A stretch of DNA of 64,000 bases from Yoonia vestfoldensis SKA53 (GCF_000152785.1 NZ_CH672414.1:1924639-1988638); one strand, 5' to 3'; shown: positions 1 to 9,389, counted from the stretch's first letter. Numbers and translations: made by a program. Notes: generated by a model not told the origin, from the letters alone.

Positions 1-652
1 GTGCTGCACTATCTGAGGGGTCGATAGATGCAACGCGGTCTGCAGCTTGGGCAAAGCCCAGATCGTTCAGCGCCTGCGCTGCCGCATCCCGCGCTGTGAT
101 TGCGGCATTTGTGTCATCCCCGTCCATCGCCGCGACAGCAGCGCGCACCGCACTGCCCGCCTGACCAAGCTGCCTTGCGGCATCTGCCGGCGTCGGTGCG
201 GCCGCGATGATTGCGCTGGCACCGGTCAAGCCCGCCGCGTCCAATGCGCCGATCGCTTCGGCTGTCCAGCGGCGCGACACGGTACCTTCGATATCGATTC
301 CCGCGTTTTCCAGCGTGCTGCGCAGCGATGACGTGAATATGCCCCGTTCAAACCCTGTGCGCAGGTTGATCGTGCCGATTTCTTCGGCCGATACATCGCC
401 GCCGTCGGGGTTCAGGACAGCCGGATCATAATAAAGTTCGATCTGCGCTTGATACTGGAACAACGCTGGGACGCCACGCGACACAATCGACCACAACAAA
501 ATCGCAAGAAACATCAACACAAGCGTGATCGCGCTGAACCCCAGCCAGCGCAATATTGTGCCGGTGCGATGCCGTTTGCGGACAAGCGCGGATTGCTCGA
601 GCAATGAACTTTTGCGGATCGGCACAGCGCCGGACAAGTTTGCGTCAGACAT
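1..652 (-). CDS. pstA: Phosphate ABC transporter permease PstA (partial, N-terminal part)
   Basis: Inner-membrane permease of the high-affinity phosphate importer. The ATG at 652 shares one base with the TGA of pstC (TGATG), so the two are translationally coupled. About 217 codons are visible: a cytoplasmic start (MSDANLSGAVPIRK), one membrane helix near residues 35-55, then a long hydrophilic Asp/Ala-rich periplasmic stretch with GTINLRTGFERGIF. Such an extra N-terminal domain (DUF3333 type) is usual in alphaproteobacterial PstA. The permease core and stop lie beyond the left edge of the window. The identity rests on its position behind pstS and pstC and on the N-terminal domain. Confidence 0.85.
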   Translation of the reverse strand, partial: MSDANLSGAVPIRKSSLLEQSALVRKRHRTGTILRWLGFSAITLVLMFLAILLWSIVSRGVPALFQYQAQIELYYDPAVLNPDGGDVSAEEIGTINLRTGFERGIFTSSLRSTLENAGIDIEGTVSRRWTAEAIGALDAAGLTGASAIIAAAPTPADAARQLGQAGSAVRAAVAAMDGDDTNAAITARDAAAQALNDLGFAQAADRVASIDPSDSAA

Positions 653-2211
653 CAGTCGTACTGCTCCCGGTATTTTGCGACCATGCGCTGTGCCAAAAGG
701 TTCAGCGCGAGTGTGATAAAGAACAGCGTGAAAGCCAGTGCAAAGACAGCAAGCACGTCAATCGAATCAAAGCCCGACCCTTCGCCTGTCAGGACGGCGA
801 CGATCCGTGTCGTCACGGTGACGACTGCCCCAAAGGGGTTAGGTTCGATCCCTTGCACATTGGACAAAGCACCCGCCGCCAGCACAACGATCATCGTCTC
901 GCCAATGGCGCGCGATGCGGCCAGCACGATAGCACCGACGATCCCCGGCAATGCGGCAGGCAAGATCACCTGCACCACGGTTTCCGCCTGCGTGGCCCCA
1001 ATGGCAAGCGAACCGTCACGCAATGTCTGTGGGACCGCGTTGATCACATCATCGCTTAGCGACGATATAAACGGCACCAACATCATGCCCATCACCACGC
1101 CTGCGGTCATCACAGACACCGTGTTTGGCATCACAGTCGCGCCCACTACGGCTTGCAAGAACGGCCCGATCGTGATCAGCGCGAAAATACCATAAACAAT
1201 TGTCGGCACACCGGCGAGGATTTCAAGCGCAGGCTTGACCCAAGACCTTGCCCTGCGCGACGCGAATTCCGACAGATAAACCGCCGCAAGCAGCCCAAGC
1301 GGCACCGCAACCAGCAACGCGACAAGCGAAATATAAAGCGTGCCCCAAATCAGCGGCACAAAGCCTAACGCCGATTGATAGCTACCGTCGCGGCCTTCGG
1401 GGATACCGACCACGTCGCCCGCTGGCGCCCATGCCATCCCGAACAGAAAGTTGAAAAACCCGTATTCGCGGAAAAAGCTTAGCGAAGGCAGCGTCAAAGC
1501 GGCAAGAATGGCGACAGTCGCAAGAATAGCCATCGTGGATGCAAAAATCAGAAATCCGGAGATCCAGCGTTCGACCACTACGCGTGCACGAAATTCGGCG
1601 GAAATCCGGCGCAGCGCGATCACAAAGCCTGCAATCGCCAGCACCAAAGAAATGATCGGGCCAACCGTGCCAACACGTCGGTCGAACTGCCGAACAACCT
1701 GTGCCACGGACAACATACCGTTGGTGACGGCAGGGCCGAGGACTTGTCCACCCGCACGCAATCTGTCCGCGATCGGATCTTGCTCTGCGTTCCAGCCGGC
1801 GATATCCGCCTCTGTCGCGTTGCCGTCAGCGACATAGCCATCAAGCGCGGACGCAAGGCTGCGAACACCGGCGACAAACTGAGTGCGTAAGACGCCCTCG
1901 CGGATATCTATCTCGCGCTCGGTCAGTCCTTCACGCGCCTGCGCCGACAAACGCACGTCAACCAGATCGTCCGGAGTGACCATGTTGGTATAGATATTCG
2001 AGGCGATACCCGCGAAAAAAAGCCACAACATAACAACCAAAAGGGATGGTGCGGCGGTTGCAAAAACAACATGCCAAGCATGCTGGTGTGGGCGGGAATG
2101 GGTGCTTTGCGCGGGAAAAGACAGCGCCTTGCGGCGGCCAAGGGCGTATCCGGCAATCGCAAGCAGGACAATCAGCAACAAAACAGCGGGGAATGTGATA
2201 AAAGCGCCCAT
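652..2211 (-). CDS. pstC: Phosphate ABC transporter permease PstC
   Basis: Membrane subunit that with PstA forms the phosphate channel. The 519 residues are longer than the roughly 320 of E. coli PstC because of an N-terminal region with two membrane helices (about residues 5-25 and 48-70), a periplasmic loop and another helix near 185-205. The core follows with the permease signature around residues 400-445 (DGSLAIGATQAETVVQVILPAA, IVLAASRAIGETM). The start at 2211 has AAGGG nearby. It lies 99 bases after pstS, separated by a hairpin, and overlaps pstA by one base. The extended form is common in alphaproteobacteria. Expression is expected from the Pho box in front of pstS. Confidence 0.93.
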   Translation of the reverse strand: MGAFITFPAVLLLIVLLAIAGYALGRRKALSFPAQSTHSRPHQHAWHVVFATAAPSLLVVMLWLFFAGIASNIYTNMVTPDDLVDVRLSAQAREGLTEREIDIREGVLRTQFVAGVRSLASALDGYVADGNATEADIAGWNAEQDPIADRLRAGGQVLGPAVTNGMLSVAQVVRQFDRRVGTVGPIISLVLAIAGFVIALRRISAEFRARVVVERWISGFLIFASTMAILATVAILAALTLPSLSFFREYGFFNFLFGMAWAPAGDVVGIPEGRDGSYQSALGFVPLIWGTLYISLVALLVAVPLGLLAAVYLSEFASRRARSWVKPALEILAGVPTIVYGIFALITIGPFLQAVVGATVMPNTVSVMTAGVVMGMMLVPFISSLSDDVINAVPQTLRDGSLAIGATQAETVVQVILPAALPGIVGAIVLAASRAIGETMIVVLAAGALSNVQGIEPNPFGAVVTVTTRIVAVLTGEGSGFDSIDVLAVFALAFTLFFITLALNLLAQRMVAKYREQYD

Positions 2212-2262
2212 TGAAACCCTTGACTAGTATTGTTGGACAGTCTGACCATCCAAACTGGGATT

Positions 2263-2288
2263 GAGCGGCCCCTGAAACGGGACCGCTC
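2263..2288 (-). other. Intercistronic hairpin between pstS and pstC
   Basis: Read on the minus strand, GAGCGGTCCC and GGGGCCGCTC pair as a 10-bp stem with one G-T wobble and a 6-base loop. No T-run follows on the minus strand, so it looks like a transcript-stabilising or partial-termination loop that would raise PstS over PstC. On the plus strand the stem has one mismatch and is followed by five Ts, so it could also stop antisense transcription. Confidence 0.6.
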
Positions 2289-2310
2289 TTTTTCGTTTCG
2301 CGGTCTCAGA

Positions 2311-3360
2311 TCAGCGCAGGGCTGCGACCATCGCCTGTGTTTCGGCCAGTTTTGGATCGGGAACAAGACCGTAATCGGACAGCGGGCCACCGGGGCCTGC
2401 GATTTCGTCAGAGATGAAGAATTCGACGAATTCCAGAAGACCGGGGATCACGCCGATATGCTCTTGCTTGACGTAGAACTGCAGCGGACGCGACACGGGG
2501 TATTCACCAACCGAAATCGTTTCGGTCGACGGTGTCACACCGGACATCGTGGCGACCTGCAGACGGTCGGTGTTGTTTTCGTAGAACGACAGACCGAATA
2601 CGCCGATACCAGTCGGTGTCGAATCGAGGTTCGCCAGCGTTTGTGGATAATCGCCTTCGATATCGACCGAGCGGCCATCGGTGCGGGTATTCATGCAAGC
2701 GTCCTCTGCTGTATCTTCGTCAACACCGGCAGCCAGCATCGCGGCAAGGAAACCACCCTGTTCGCAACCATCCAGCAGCACTTTTTCGTTGAACACTTCA
2801 CGGGTGCCATGGTTGGTGCCGGGGATGAACGCATTGATTTCCTGATCAGGCAGATCGCCTGCAACGCCCAGCGACTGTGCAATCTCGGCCACTTGGGCCC
2901 AGTTGGTCAGCGTGTTTGGCACCAATGCACCGTCGATGAAATGCTCAGCTGCCAGAGCGATGTGCCAATGCACGGGCTCGAACGCGAAAGACGCGCCGTT
3001 GATGTCGGACGCAAAGACGATGCCGTCATAGCCAAAGCGCACTTCGATCGGTGTAATACCAGCTGCGATACAGGTTTCGCGCTCAGAATCTTTCATCAAA
3101 GAAGAGGAGTTGGCGATATCAATCGTGCCTTCGCCCACACCTTCGCACAGCATGCGACGGCCGGTTGATGAACCACCACCCTCAACCACTGGTGTGGCGA
3201 AGTCGGTTTCAGCACCAAAGGCTTCAGCCACGATGTTGGCGTAGGGCAGAACGGTCGAGGAACCGGCGGCCTGAACGTTGGCGCGCGACTGTGCGGACAC
3301 GGCCGCTGCAGACATCATAACAAGCGCAATTGCTGTTGTGGAAAGTTTAAAATGTAGCAT
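2311..3360 (-). CDS. pstS: Periplasmic phosphate-binding protein PstS
   Basis: Binds phosphate in the periplasm and delivers it to PstCA. The 349 residues begin with a Sec signal peptide ending at AVSA-QSRA (about residue 23). Phosphate-binding elements typical of the family are visible: AAGSSTVLPY near residue 31, GGGSSTGRR near 62 and GTNHGTREVF near 180. The ATG is preceded by AGGAGAAGTC. It is first in the pst operon, with a Pho box about 70 bases upstream and a hairpin after the stop. The protein has several Cys residues, which is common in the long alphaproteobacterial PstS group. Confidence 0.95.
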   Translation of the reverse strand: MLHFKLSTTAIALVMMSAAAVSAQSRANVQAAGSSTVLPYANIVAEAFGAETDFATPVVEGGGSSTGRRMLCEGVGEGTIDIANSSSLMKDSERETCIAAGITPIEVRFGYDGIVFASDINGASFAFEPVHWHIALAAEHFIDGALVPNTLTNWAQVAEIAQSLGVAGDLPDQEINAFIPGTNHGTREVFNEKVLLDGCEQGGFLAAMLAAGVDEDTAEDACMNTRTDGRSVDIEGDYPQTLANLDSTPTGIGVFGLSFYENNTDRLQVATMSGVTPSTETISVGEYPVSRPLQFYVKQEHIGVIPGLLEFVEFFISDEIAGPGGPLSDYGLVPDPKLAETQAMVAALR

Positions 3361-3427
3361 GACTTCTCCTGCGGTTTAACTCAGACGGCAAACGTCTCCG
3401 GGGCTGGGTAATGTCGTTGGGTTAAGG

Positions 3428-3460
3428 TTATGTGTCAGTTATGTAACGTTTGTATGACAA
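3428..3460 (-). promoter_or_regulatory. Pho box (PhoB operator) of the pst operon
   Basis: Three consecutive 11-base direct repeats on the minus strand (TTGTCATACAA, ACGTTACATAA, CTGACACATAA) match the known NTGTCAYANNA repeat of PhoB boxes, the first most closely. They lie 68-100 bases before the pstS ATG, the expected place for phosphate-starvation activation. Confidence 0.8.
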
Positions 3461-3745
3461 ACCATCGGATTGGGAAGAGTCGCATCGGGGCGATCTGCTC
3501 TACCCCGCGACTGAACAGATCGCCCATTGCAGTGCGCGCTCCGTCATAGATCACAGGCGTAAATTGCACGAACAACGCCGTCAGCGCGCATGCCTCTGGC
3601 ACGTCATGCAGGGCATGAATATGGCCCCCACACCCAAGATAGGCGCGGGTAATTTTATCTAGCGCCAGGCGATGCGGACTGACAAAGACCGCATGACATT
3701 CGAATGGCAGGCCGCATGACTGAAATGGGATAGCGAAAAAGAACC
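3461..3745. other. Intergenic stretch between the Pho box and the panE terminator
   Basis: No gene is recognised. On the minus strand a reading frame in phase with the preceding reductase stays open from its stop to a TGA at 3437 (about 118 codons) and reads fairly coding-like, but it has no plausible start, contains the terminator hairpin and runs into the Pho box. I treat it as non-coding or as an unrecognisable remnant. Confidence 0.4.
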
Positions 3746-3778
3746 GCCTGAGCGCCGCGATGCAGCGGCAACTCAGGC
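3735..3778 (-). terminator. Rho-independent terminator after the tct/acyl-CoA ligase operon
   Basis: On the minus strand GCCTGAG pairs with CTCAGGC, enclosing a second GCCGC/GCGGC pairing, and is followed by GGTTCTTTTTC. It starts 14 bases after the stop of the ketopantoate-reductase-like gene. Confidence 0.75.
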
Positions 3779-3791
3779 TGATTCGTGGGCG

Positions 3792-4772
3792 TCAATTGCC
3801 GTAAAGGCCCGCCATCTTTGCGCGCAGGCTGACAAGGGCCAGCACGGTGTCGATGGTTGGGGTCGGCGTGCCAGTCACGCGCCCCAGTTCGCGCACTGAA
3901 CCCACAAGTGCGTCAATCTCCATCGGCCGCCCGGCATCCAGATCCTGCAACATCGAGGTACGGTGCGCGCCCACGGCTGCCCCGCCATCGATCCGGCGAT
4001 CCACATCGATCGGAAACTTTACGCCCAGCTTTTCCGCGATGTCCTGCGCTTCCAGCATCATGGCGCGCGCGACGGCGCGGGTGCCGGGGTCTGTGCACAA
4101 CACATCAAGGGTCGCATGGGTCAGCGCGGAAATCGGGTTGAACGACAAGTTGCCCCAGAGCTTTACCCAGATCTCGTCGCGGATCTTCGGGCGCACCGGC
4201 GCCTTGAGGCCAGCCTTTGAGAGCGCCTCGGACAGGCGCGTGGCGCGCTCGGACTTGGACCCGTCAGGTTCGCCCAATGAAAACCGGTTACCCTCGATAT
4301 GCTTGACGACGCCGGGCGCGATCACCTCGGCGGCGGGATAGACCACACAGCCCAGAACGCGATCTGGGCCAAAGCCGTTCCATTGCGCGTCGCCCGGATC
4401 GACCGATGCCAGCCGCGTGCCCTCCAGCGGGCCGCCAACCTTGTGGAAATACCACCAAGGGACGCCGTTCACGCCAGACACGATTGTCGTGTCAGGCCCG
4501 ATCAGGGGCTGCATCCGCGCCACGACCGGTGGCACCGAATGCGCCTTGAGGGTGACGATAACGTAATCCTGATGCCCCAAAGCCGCCGGATCGTCCGAGG
4601 CATTGACCGGGTAGGTTTTCGTCTCGCCTTCCTCGATCAGTGTCAGGCCATTGGCTTGCATGGCCGCCAGATGCGGACCGCGCGCAACCAGGCTGACATC
4701 TGCGCCCGCCTCGGCCAGTTTTGCGCCCATGTAGCCGCCGATGGCGCCGGCACCAAAAATACAGATCTTCAT
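3792..4772 (-). CDS. Ketopantoate reductase family protein (2-dehydropantoate 2-reductase)
   Basis: NADPH-dependent reductase of the ApbA/PanE family, 326 residues. The N-terminus MKICIFGAGAIGGYMGAKLA is the family's dinucleotide-binding fold (GxGxxG at residues 7-12). The C-terminal helical domain follows, with the conserved KLWGNLSFNPISALT segment. I start at 4772 because the fold begins there; an upstream in-frame start would overlap the ligase gene. It is last in the tct/ligase operon, four bases after the ligase stop. Classical PanE makes pantoate for CoA, but in this setting it may reduce another 2-keto acid that is imported by Tct and activated by the ligase. The substrate is not known. 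Confidence 0.8.
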   Translation of the reverse strand: MKICIFGAGAIGGYMGAKLAEAGADVSLVARGPHLAAMQANGLTLIEEGETKTYPVNASDDPAALGHQDYVIVTLKAHSVPPVVARMQPLIGPDTTIVSGVNGVPWWYFHKVGGPLEGTRLASVDPGDAQWNGFGPDRVLGCVVYPAAEVIAPGVVKHIEGNRFSLGEPDGSKSERATRLSEALSKAGLKAPVRPKIRDEIWVKLWGNLSFNPISALTHATLDVLCTDPGTRAVARAMMLEAQDIAEKLGVKFPIDVDRRIDGGAAVGAHRTSMLQDLDAGRPMEIDALVGSVRELGRVTGTPTPTIDTVLALVSLRAKMAGLYGN

Positions 4773-4776
4773 CGTT

Positions 4777-6288
4777 TTACACCAACCCCAGTTTCTCGGC
4801 CAAGCCAATGCGTTGCAGCTTGCCGGTCGCGCCCTTCGGGATATCGTCGAGGATCAGGATCTTGCGCGGCACCTTGAAGGCAGCCAGCTGTGCGCTTGCG
4901 AAATCACGGATATCGCGGTCGGTGGCGGTATGGCCTTCTTTCAGCACGACGGCGGCGCCGACATCTTCGCCCAGCTTGTCATGCGGTATGGCAAAGGTAA
5001 CAACCTGCGCGACCGCGGGATGCGCCGACAGCACGCCATCCACCTCCAGCGGTGATATCTTCTCGCCGCCGCGGTTGATGATCTCCTTCAAGCGACCAGT
5101 CAGGGTCAGATAGCCTTCGGCGTCGAACTCGCCCTGATCGCCGGTGCGGAACCAGCGCCGGTTTTCAGCCTCAAAGAAGTTCTTTTCGTTGGCCTCGGGG
5201 TTGCCCTCGTATCCCGGGGTCACGTTGGGGCCAGAGATGACGATCTCGCCCACACCAGCAACCAGCCGGTTTTCCACCTCATGGGCGACGCGCACCAGCG
5301 GCCCGGCCTCGATCCCAACCGATCCGGGTTTCTGTTTGCCTGCGCCCAGCGGGTTAGATGCCATCTGATGCGCGGCTTCGGTCATGCCATAGCCTTCGAT
5401 CACCGGGGCCTTAAAGGTGTCGGCCAGCGCCTCCATGACCGGACCGGGCAGCGACGCCGAGGAGGAGCGCAAAAACCGCAGCGGCACTTTTGCGATCGTT
5501 TCGGCATTGCGACCCGCGCGGGCGAGGATCGCTTGGTGCATGGTTGGGACTGCGGTGTACCACGTCGGTTGCGCGTCTTCCATCCAGCCGAAGAACTTGA
5601 GCGCGTCGAAACCCGGCGCGCACCAGACCGAGCCGCCGGCGGCAAGGCTGGACGACACGGCAGCGATCAGGCCGTGGATATGAAAAAGCGGCATCACGTT
5701 CATGCAGCGGTCAGCAGGCGTCAACGCCAGTGACGCGCTGATGTGGCGGGCCGAGGCGGCGATGTTGGATTGCAGCAGCGGCACGATCTTTGGGCGCGAC
5801 GTTGTCCCAGAGGTATGCAGGATCAGCCCCACGTCATCCGCTGTGGGGACTGTGTCTACAGCCGTGCCGGTCACATTGGTCGAAAGCGTGAAGGTACCTG
5901 CAGGTTCGGTCGCTGTCAGCTCTAACACGGTCAGATCAAAACGCGCGGCCGCCGCGCGCGCAGGACCGTCATAACCTGCCTCGAGTATGATTGCGCGGGC
6001 TTTGAGGTCAGCGAGGTAGAAGGCAAATTCGTCTTCTTTATAGGCCGGGTTAAGCGGTGCGGTGGTGGCGGATTGCGCCACGGTCACAAAAGCTGCTGCC
6101 ATCTCTGGCCCATTGGGCAACACGATCGCCACACGGTCCTGCGCGCCGATACCGGCGCTCCGCAGGAATGTCCGAACCGTGCGCGTCAGGCTGTTCAGTT
6201 GTCCATAGGTCATCCAGTCCCGCCCAGGGGCACCAATGGCATTTGCAGTTTCAGGATGTCGCTGGATCAAGTCTGCGAGTGTGTGCAT
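4777..6288 (-). CDS. AMP-dependent acyl-CoA synthetase
   Basis: Forms an acyl-CoA from a carboxylic acid, ATP and CoA. 503 residues. The ATP/AMP motif HTSGTTSRPK lies near residue 160, GYGMTEA near 300, the hinge YLTLTGRLKEIINRGGEKISP near 390-410, and the catalytic lysine sits in GATGKLQR close to the C-terminus. I use the ATG at 6288 after GAGAGAAAATTG. Overall it resembles the oxalyl-CoA synthetase/Pcs60-like branch, but the substrate cannot be read from sequence. It lies between tctA and the reductase gene in one operon, suggesting that it activates the acid imported by TctABC. Confidence 0.85.
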   Translation of the reverse strand: MHTLADLIQRHPETANAIGAPGRDWMTYGQLNSLTRTVRTFLRSAGIGAQDRVAIVLPNGPEMAAAFVTVAQSATTAPLNPAYKEDEFAFYLADLKARAIILEAGYDGPARAAAARFDLTVLELTATEPAGTFTLSTNVTGTAVDTVPTADDVGLILHTSGTTSRPKIVPLLQSNIAASARHISASLALTPADRCMNVMPLFHIHGLIAAVSSSLAAGGSVWCAPGFDALKFFGWMEDAQPTWYTAVPTMHQAILARAGRNAETIAKVPLRFLRSSSASLPGPVMEALADTFKAPVIEGYGMTEAAHQMASNPLGAGKQKPGSVGIEAGPLVRVAHEVENRLVAGVGEIVISGPNVTPGYEGNPEANEKNFFEAENRRWFRTGDQGEFDAEGYLTLTGRLKEIINRGGEKISPLEVDGVLSAHPAVAQVVTFAIPHDKLGEDVGAAVVLKEGHTATDRDIRDFASAQLAAFKVPRKILILDDIPKGATGKLQRIGLAEKLGLV

Positions 6289-6351
6289 CAATTTTCTCTC
6301 TTGTTGGTCGTCTTATTAAATCCGACACGCCGGGCGGTGGCTAGCGTGCGA

Positions 6352-7863
6352 TCAGTTTTTTGCAAAAGTCTTCTTGCGCCGCAAAAGCTTTACAGCGGGC
6401 AACAGGATCAAGATGATCGCGATGACCGTGATCGGCCCTGCAATGGGACGGGTCAAAAAGATCATTGGATCACCCGACGACAGCAGCAGGGACTGGCGCA
6501 GCGTGGGTTCGGCGATCGGGCCCAGCACGATGGCCAGCACTGCGGGGGCCAGCGGATAGTCGAACTTGCGCAGAAAGAACGCCGAAAGCCCGAAAATCAC
6601 GATGAGCCAAAGGTCGTGTATGCTGCGGGAGGCCGCAAAGCCGCCGACGATAGACAGCACAAAGATCAGCGGCGCCAGGATCGTGAACGGCATCCTGAGC
6701 ATCCACACAAACAATGGAATGAAGGCCAGGTTGATCACGAGCGCCGCGATATTCGAGATGTAGAAGGAACCGATCAGGCCCCAGACGAACTCGCTCTGGT
6801 CAATGAAAAGCCGCGGTCCCGGTGTCAGGCCCCAGATCACCATGCCGCCCAGCAGGATCGCTGTTGTCGGCGAACCAGGAATGCCCAGCGTCAGCATCGG
6901 CAACATCGAGCCTGTCGAGGCAGAGTTGTTCGCTGATTCGGGGGCTGCCACACCATCCGGAGAGCCTTTGCCGTATTCTTCGGGCGTTTTCGACAACATC
7001 TTGGCCACGCCGTAAGACATCAGCGAACCCGGTGTCGCGCCCGCCGCTGGCAGGATCCCCACGAAGAACCCAATGAGCGATCCGATCGCGGTCCCCTTCC
7101 ATCCGCGCTGTGCGGCTTCCTTGGCGTCCGACATCATGCCTTTTGCCGTCATCTTGGGGTTTGTTGTGGTGACTTCACCTCGGGTCTGCTCGATTGTCCA
7201 CAGCATTTCCCCAATCCCGTAGACGCCGATAGCCAGTACGATAAAGCCGATCCCGCGCATGAAACCGTCGATCTCGAACAGCACCATCCGCGGCTCGCCG
7301 GAAATCGTGTCAAACCCGACGGCCGCCAAAACAAGGCCAAGGCAGATCGAAAAGACAGTCTTGGGAATGTCGTCGCCGCCAAGACCCACGAAAGTAGCAA
7401 AGGCCAGTAGCATCAGCGCAAAAATTTCCGGTGGCCCAAAAGACAACGCCGTCGATGCGAGAACAGGCGCGAAAAGCGTGAATAGGACAGTGGCAACAGT
7501 CCCACCAACGAATGAGGCCAGCGCCGCAGTCACCAGTGCCAGACTTGCGCGCCCTTGAAGCGCCAGTGGACGGCCATCAAAGGTTGTCGCCACAGCCGTC
7601 GACGCGCCGGGGATCCCCAATGTCACAGATGAAATCGCCCCTCCGTACATCGCGCCGTAATAGATCGCCGCAAGAAAAATGATCGCCGAGTTTGGTGGCA
7701 CAAGGAACGTGATCGGCAAAAGGATCGCAACGCCGTTCACTGAACCCAGACCGGGCATCGCCCCGATAAATAGCCCGACAGTGACACCGGCGATGATCAA
7801 GGCAAGATTGATTGGCTCAAGCGCCAACAAGATTCCATCGGCAAGAAAGGACATGACTTCCAT
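6352..7863 (-). CDS. tctA: Tripartite tricarboxylate transporter large permease TctA
   Basis: Large membrane subunit of a TTT-family importer, 503 residues with many hydrophobic helices. The family signatures GAMPGLGSVNGVAILLP (residues 33-49) and GILPAAGATPGSLMSYG (about 270-286) are present. It starts 24 bases after tctB. Works with TctB and the periplasmic TctC to take up a carboxylate using an ion gradient. Followed after about 60 bases by the acyl-CoA ligase gene. Confidence 0.93.
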   Translation of the reverse strand: MEVMSFLADGILLALEPINLALIIAGVTVGLFIGAMPGLGSVNGVAILLPITFLVPPNSAIIFLAAIYYGAMYGGAISSVTLGIPGASTAVATTFDGRPLALQGRASLALVTAALASFVGGTVATVLFTLFAPVLASTALSFGPPEIFALMLLAFATFVGLGGDDIPKTVFSICLGLVLAAVGFDTISGEPRMVLFEIDGFMRGIGFIVLAIGVYGIGEMLWTIEQTRGEVTTTNPKMTAKGMMSDAKEAAQRGWKGTAIGSLIGFFVGILPAAGATPGSLMSYGVAKMLSKTPEEYGKGSPDGVAAPESANNSASTGSMLPMLTLGIPGSPTTAILLGGMVIWGLTPGPRLFIDQSEFVWGLIGSFYISNIAALVINLAFIPLFVWMLRMPFTILAPLIFVLSIVGGFAASRSIHDLWLIVIFGLSAFFLRKFDYPLAPAVLAIVLGPIAEPTLRQSLLLSSGDPMIFLTRPIAGPITVIAIILILLPAVKLLRRKKTFAKN

Positions 7864-7887
7864 AGAAGACCTCGGGTCTGGGGGATT

Positions 7888-8391
7888 TCAGTAGATGATG
7901 TCGTACATCAGATCGAAGGCGGGCTGGGTGAATGACAACCCTTGAGGCATCGAAATCAGCATCACGGCCTCGAAGAAGAAGAACAGCCCAATTGGTAACG
8001 ACAGCGAAATCGCCAAAGTCAGAAACCATGAATGCCGCCCAAGGAAGCGCAAGTAATACAAAAGAAACACCGCAACCGCGCCATACATTGACACAATCGA
8101 GATCAGCCCGACAAAAGCGATGACGCTGCCCCCGACATAAAGCAGTGTCCGCCACCCGAAAGCATCCATAAACGGTTCGTCCGACCGCGACGCAGGCGAT
8201 TGCGTGCGCCACCATTTCCAGGCACTGGCCAAGCAGCTTAGCAGCATGCCCAGAGCAAGCCAAAAGGGCCAGAATCCGCCGCCTGGCCCCTGTCCTCTGA
8301 TATAGCCGATTGGAAGTTCGGTGCTCTTCCATATCAGGTAGAGAGAAAAGAGGGCCAAAAGCCCAACAAGAGATATCTCACCTTGGCGCAT
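7888..8391 (-). CDS. tctB: Tripartite tricarboxylate transporter small permease TctB
   Basis: Small membrane subunit of the TTT importer, 167 residues with four predicted helices, including GPGGGFWPFWLALGMLLSC near residues 35-53, the part usually conserved in TctB. It lies between tctC and tctA with short gaps, the standard order for this transporter. Confidence 0.88.
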   Translation of the reverse strand: MRQGEISLVGLLALFSLYLIWKSTELPIGYIRGQGPGGGFWPFWLALGMLLSCLASAWKWWRTQSPASRSDEPFMDAFGWRTLLYVGGSVIAFVGLISIVSMYGAVAVFLLYYLRFLGRHSWFLTLAISLSLPIGLFFFFEAVMLISMPQGLSFTQPAFDLMYDIIY

Positions 8392-8417
8392 GACTGCCCT
8401 CTTTCCTGCCTTTTGGC

Positions 8418-9389
8418 TCAGTTGTTCAATTCAGACAGAAGCGTGCGATGGTTCTGGACTTGGGTCGCCCAATAGGCGCGGGTCTCGGCCTCATCCATCA
8501 CCATCGGGGACAGGCTTTCCGAGACAAGGTATCCTTGCCACTTTTCGCTGTCGTAAACCGAGCCGAATATCTCGCGGTAATAGGCAGCCGCTTCAGCCGA
8601 CATGCCCGGTGCGCCCACGACAGCCCGCTGGTTGTAATAAGAGAAATCGTGGCCCATTTCCTTCAGGGTCGGCACGTCAGGATAGGCGTCCATCCGTTCG
8701 TCCGAGAAGCTAAGGAGCGGCACGAAATCGCCGGACTCGTAAAACCCCTTGGCCTCGGCCGGGTTGTTGACTGTCGCCATGATCTGCTGGCCCGCAAGAT
8801 CTTTGGCCACGGCACCACCGCCATCATAAGGGATATACTTGACCTTGAGGTCGTAGGCGCCGGACATGTACGCGATGACAATCGAGTCTTCCTGGCCAGT
8901 GCCGGTGCCGCCCATGACGAATTCGCCGTCCATGTCCCGCACCTTTGCGACAAAGTCCTCGAAGGTGGTGATGCCTGAATCCTTGTGGACCCACAGAACA
9001 AACGGATCGACACCCATCATGACGATCGGGGTAAAGGTTTCGATATCGACGCCCAGGGCTTCCTGACGGATCGGTGTCGTATAGAAGGAATTGAGCGTGA
9101 CCATCAGGGTGTGATCAGGGTCACGGGCGTCCTTGAGGTGCAGCAACGACTCCGCCCCAGAACCGCCACCCCGGTTGGTGGGGATCAACGGGCGATTGGT
9201 CAGACTGTTTTCCTCGACCACGGATTGAATGAAGCGCGCGATCTGATCCGCACCGCCGCCGGCGCCTGCCATGATGGTGAAATCAATCGGGCGTTTGGGC
9301 TGCCAGTCTTCGGCGAAGGCCGCCATTGGCAGGGTCGCGATTGTGGTGCTGGCTGCCAGCGCAAGAAAAAGTCTTTTGGTAAGTTTCAT
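8418..9389 (-). CDS. tctC: Tripartite tricarboxylate transporter substrate-binding protein TctC
   Basis: Periplasmic Bug-family solute receptor, 323 residues with a Sec signal peptide ending near AFA-EDWQPKRPI (residue 26). Family signatures are visible: IDFTIMAGAGGGADQIARF near 36-54, GGTGTGQEDS and YIPYDGGGAVAKDLAGQQ around 150-200. The ATG follows a strong GGGAGG. It is first in the tct operon. TTT receptors bind citrate, aromatic acids or other carboxylates; the ligand here is unknown. Confidence 0.92.
   Translation of the reverse strand: MKLTKRLFLALAASTTIATLPMAAFAEDWQPKRPIDFTIMAGAGGGADQIARFIQSVVEENSLTNRPLIPTNRGGGSGAESLLHLKDARDPDHTLMVTLNSFYTTPIRQEALGVDIETFTPIVMMGVDPFVLWVHKDSGITTFEDFVAKVRDMDGEFVMGGTGTGQEDSIVIAYMSGAYDLKVKYIPYDGGGAVAKDLAGQQIMATVNNPAEAKGFYESGDFVPLLSFSDERMDAYPDVPTLKEMGHDFSYYNQRAVVGAPGMSAEAAAYYREIFGSVYDSEKWQGYLVSESLSPMVMDEAETRAYWATQVQNHRTLLSELNN

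Noticed and set aside
3450..3662. 70-codon plus-strand frame upstream of pstS
   Set aside because: Begins inside the Pho box region, has no ribosome-binding site and no family resemblance.
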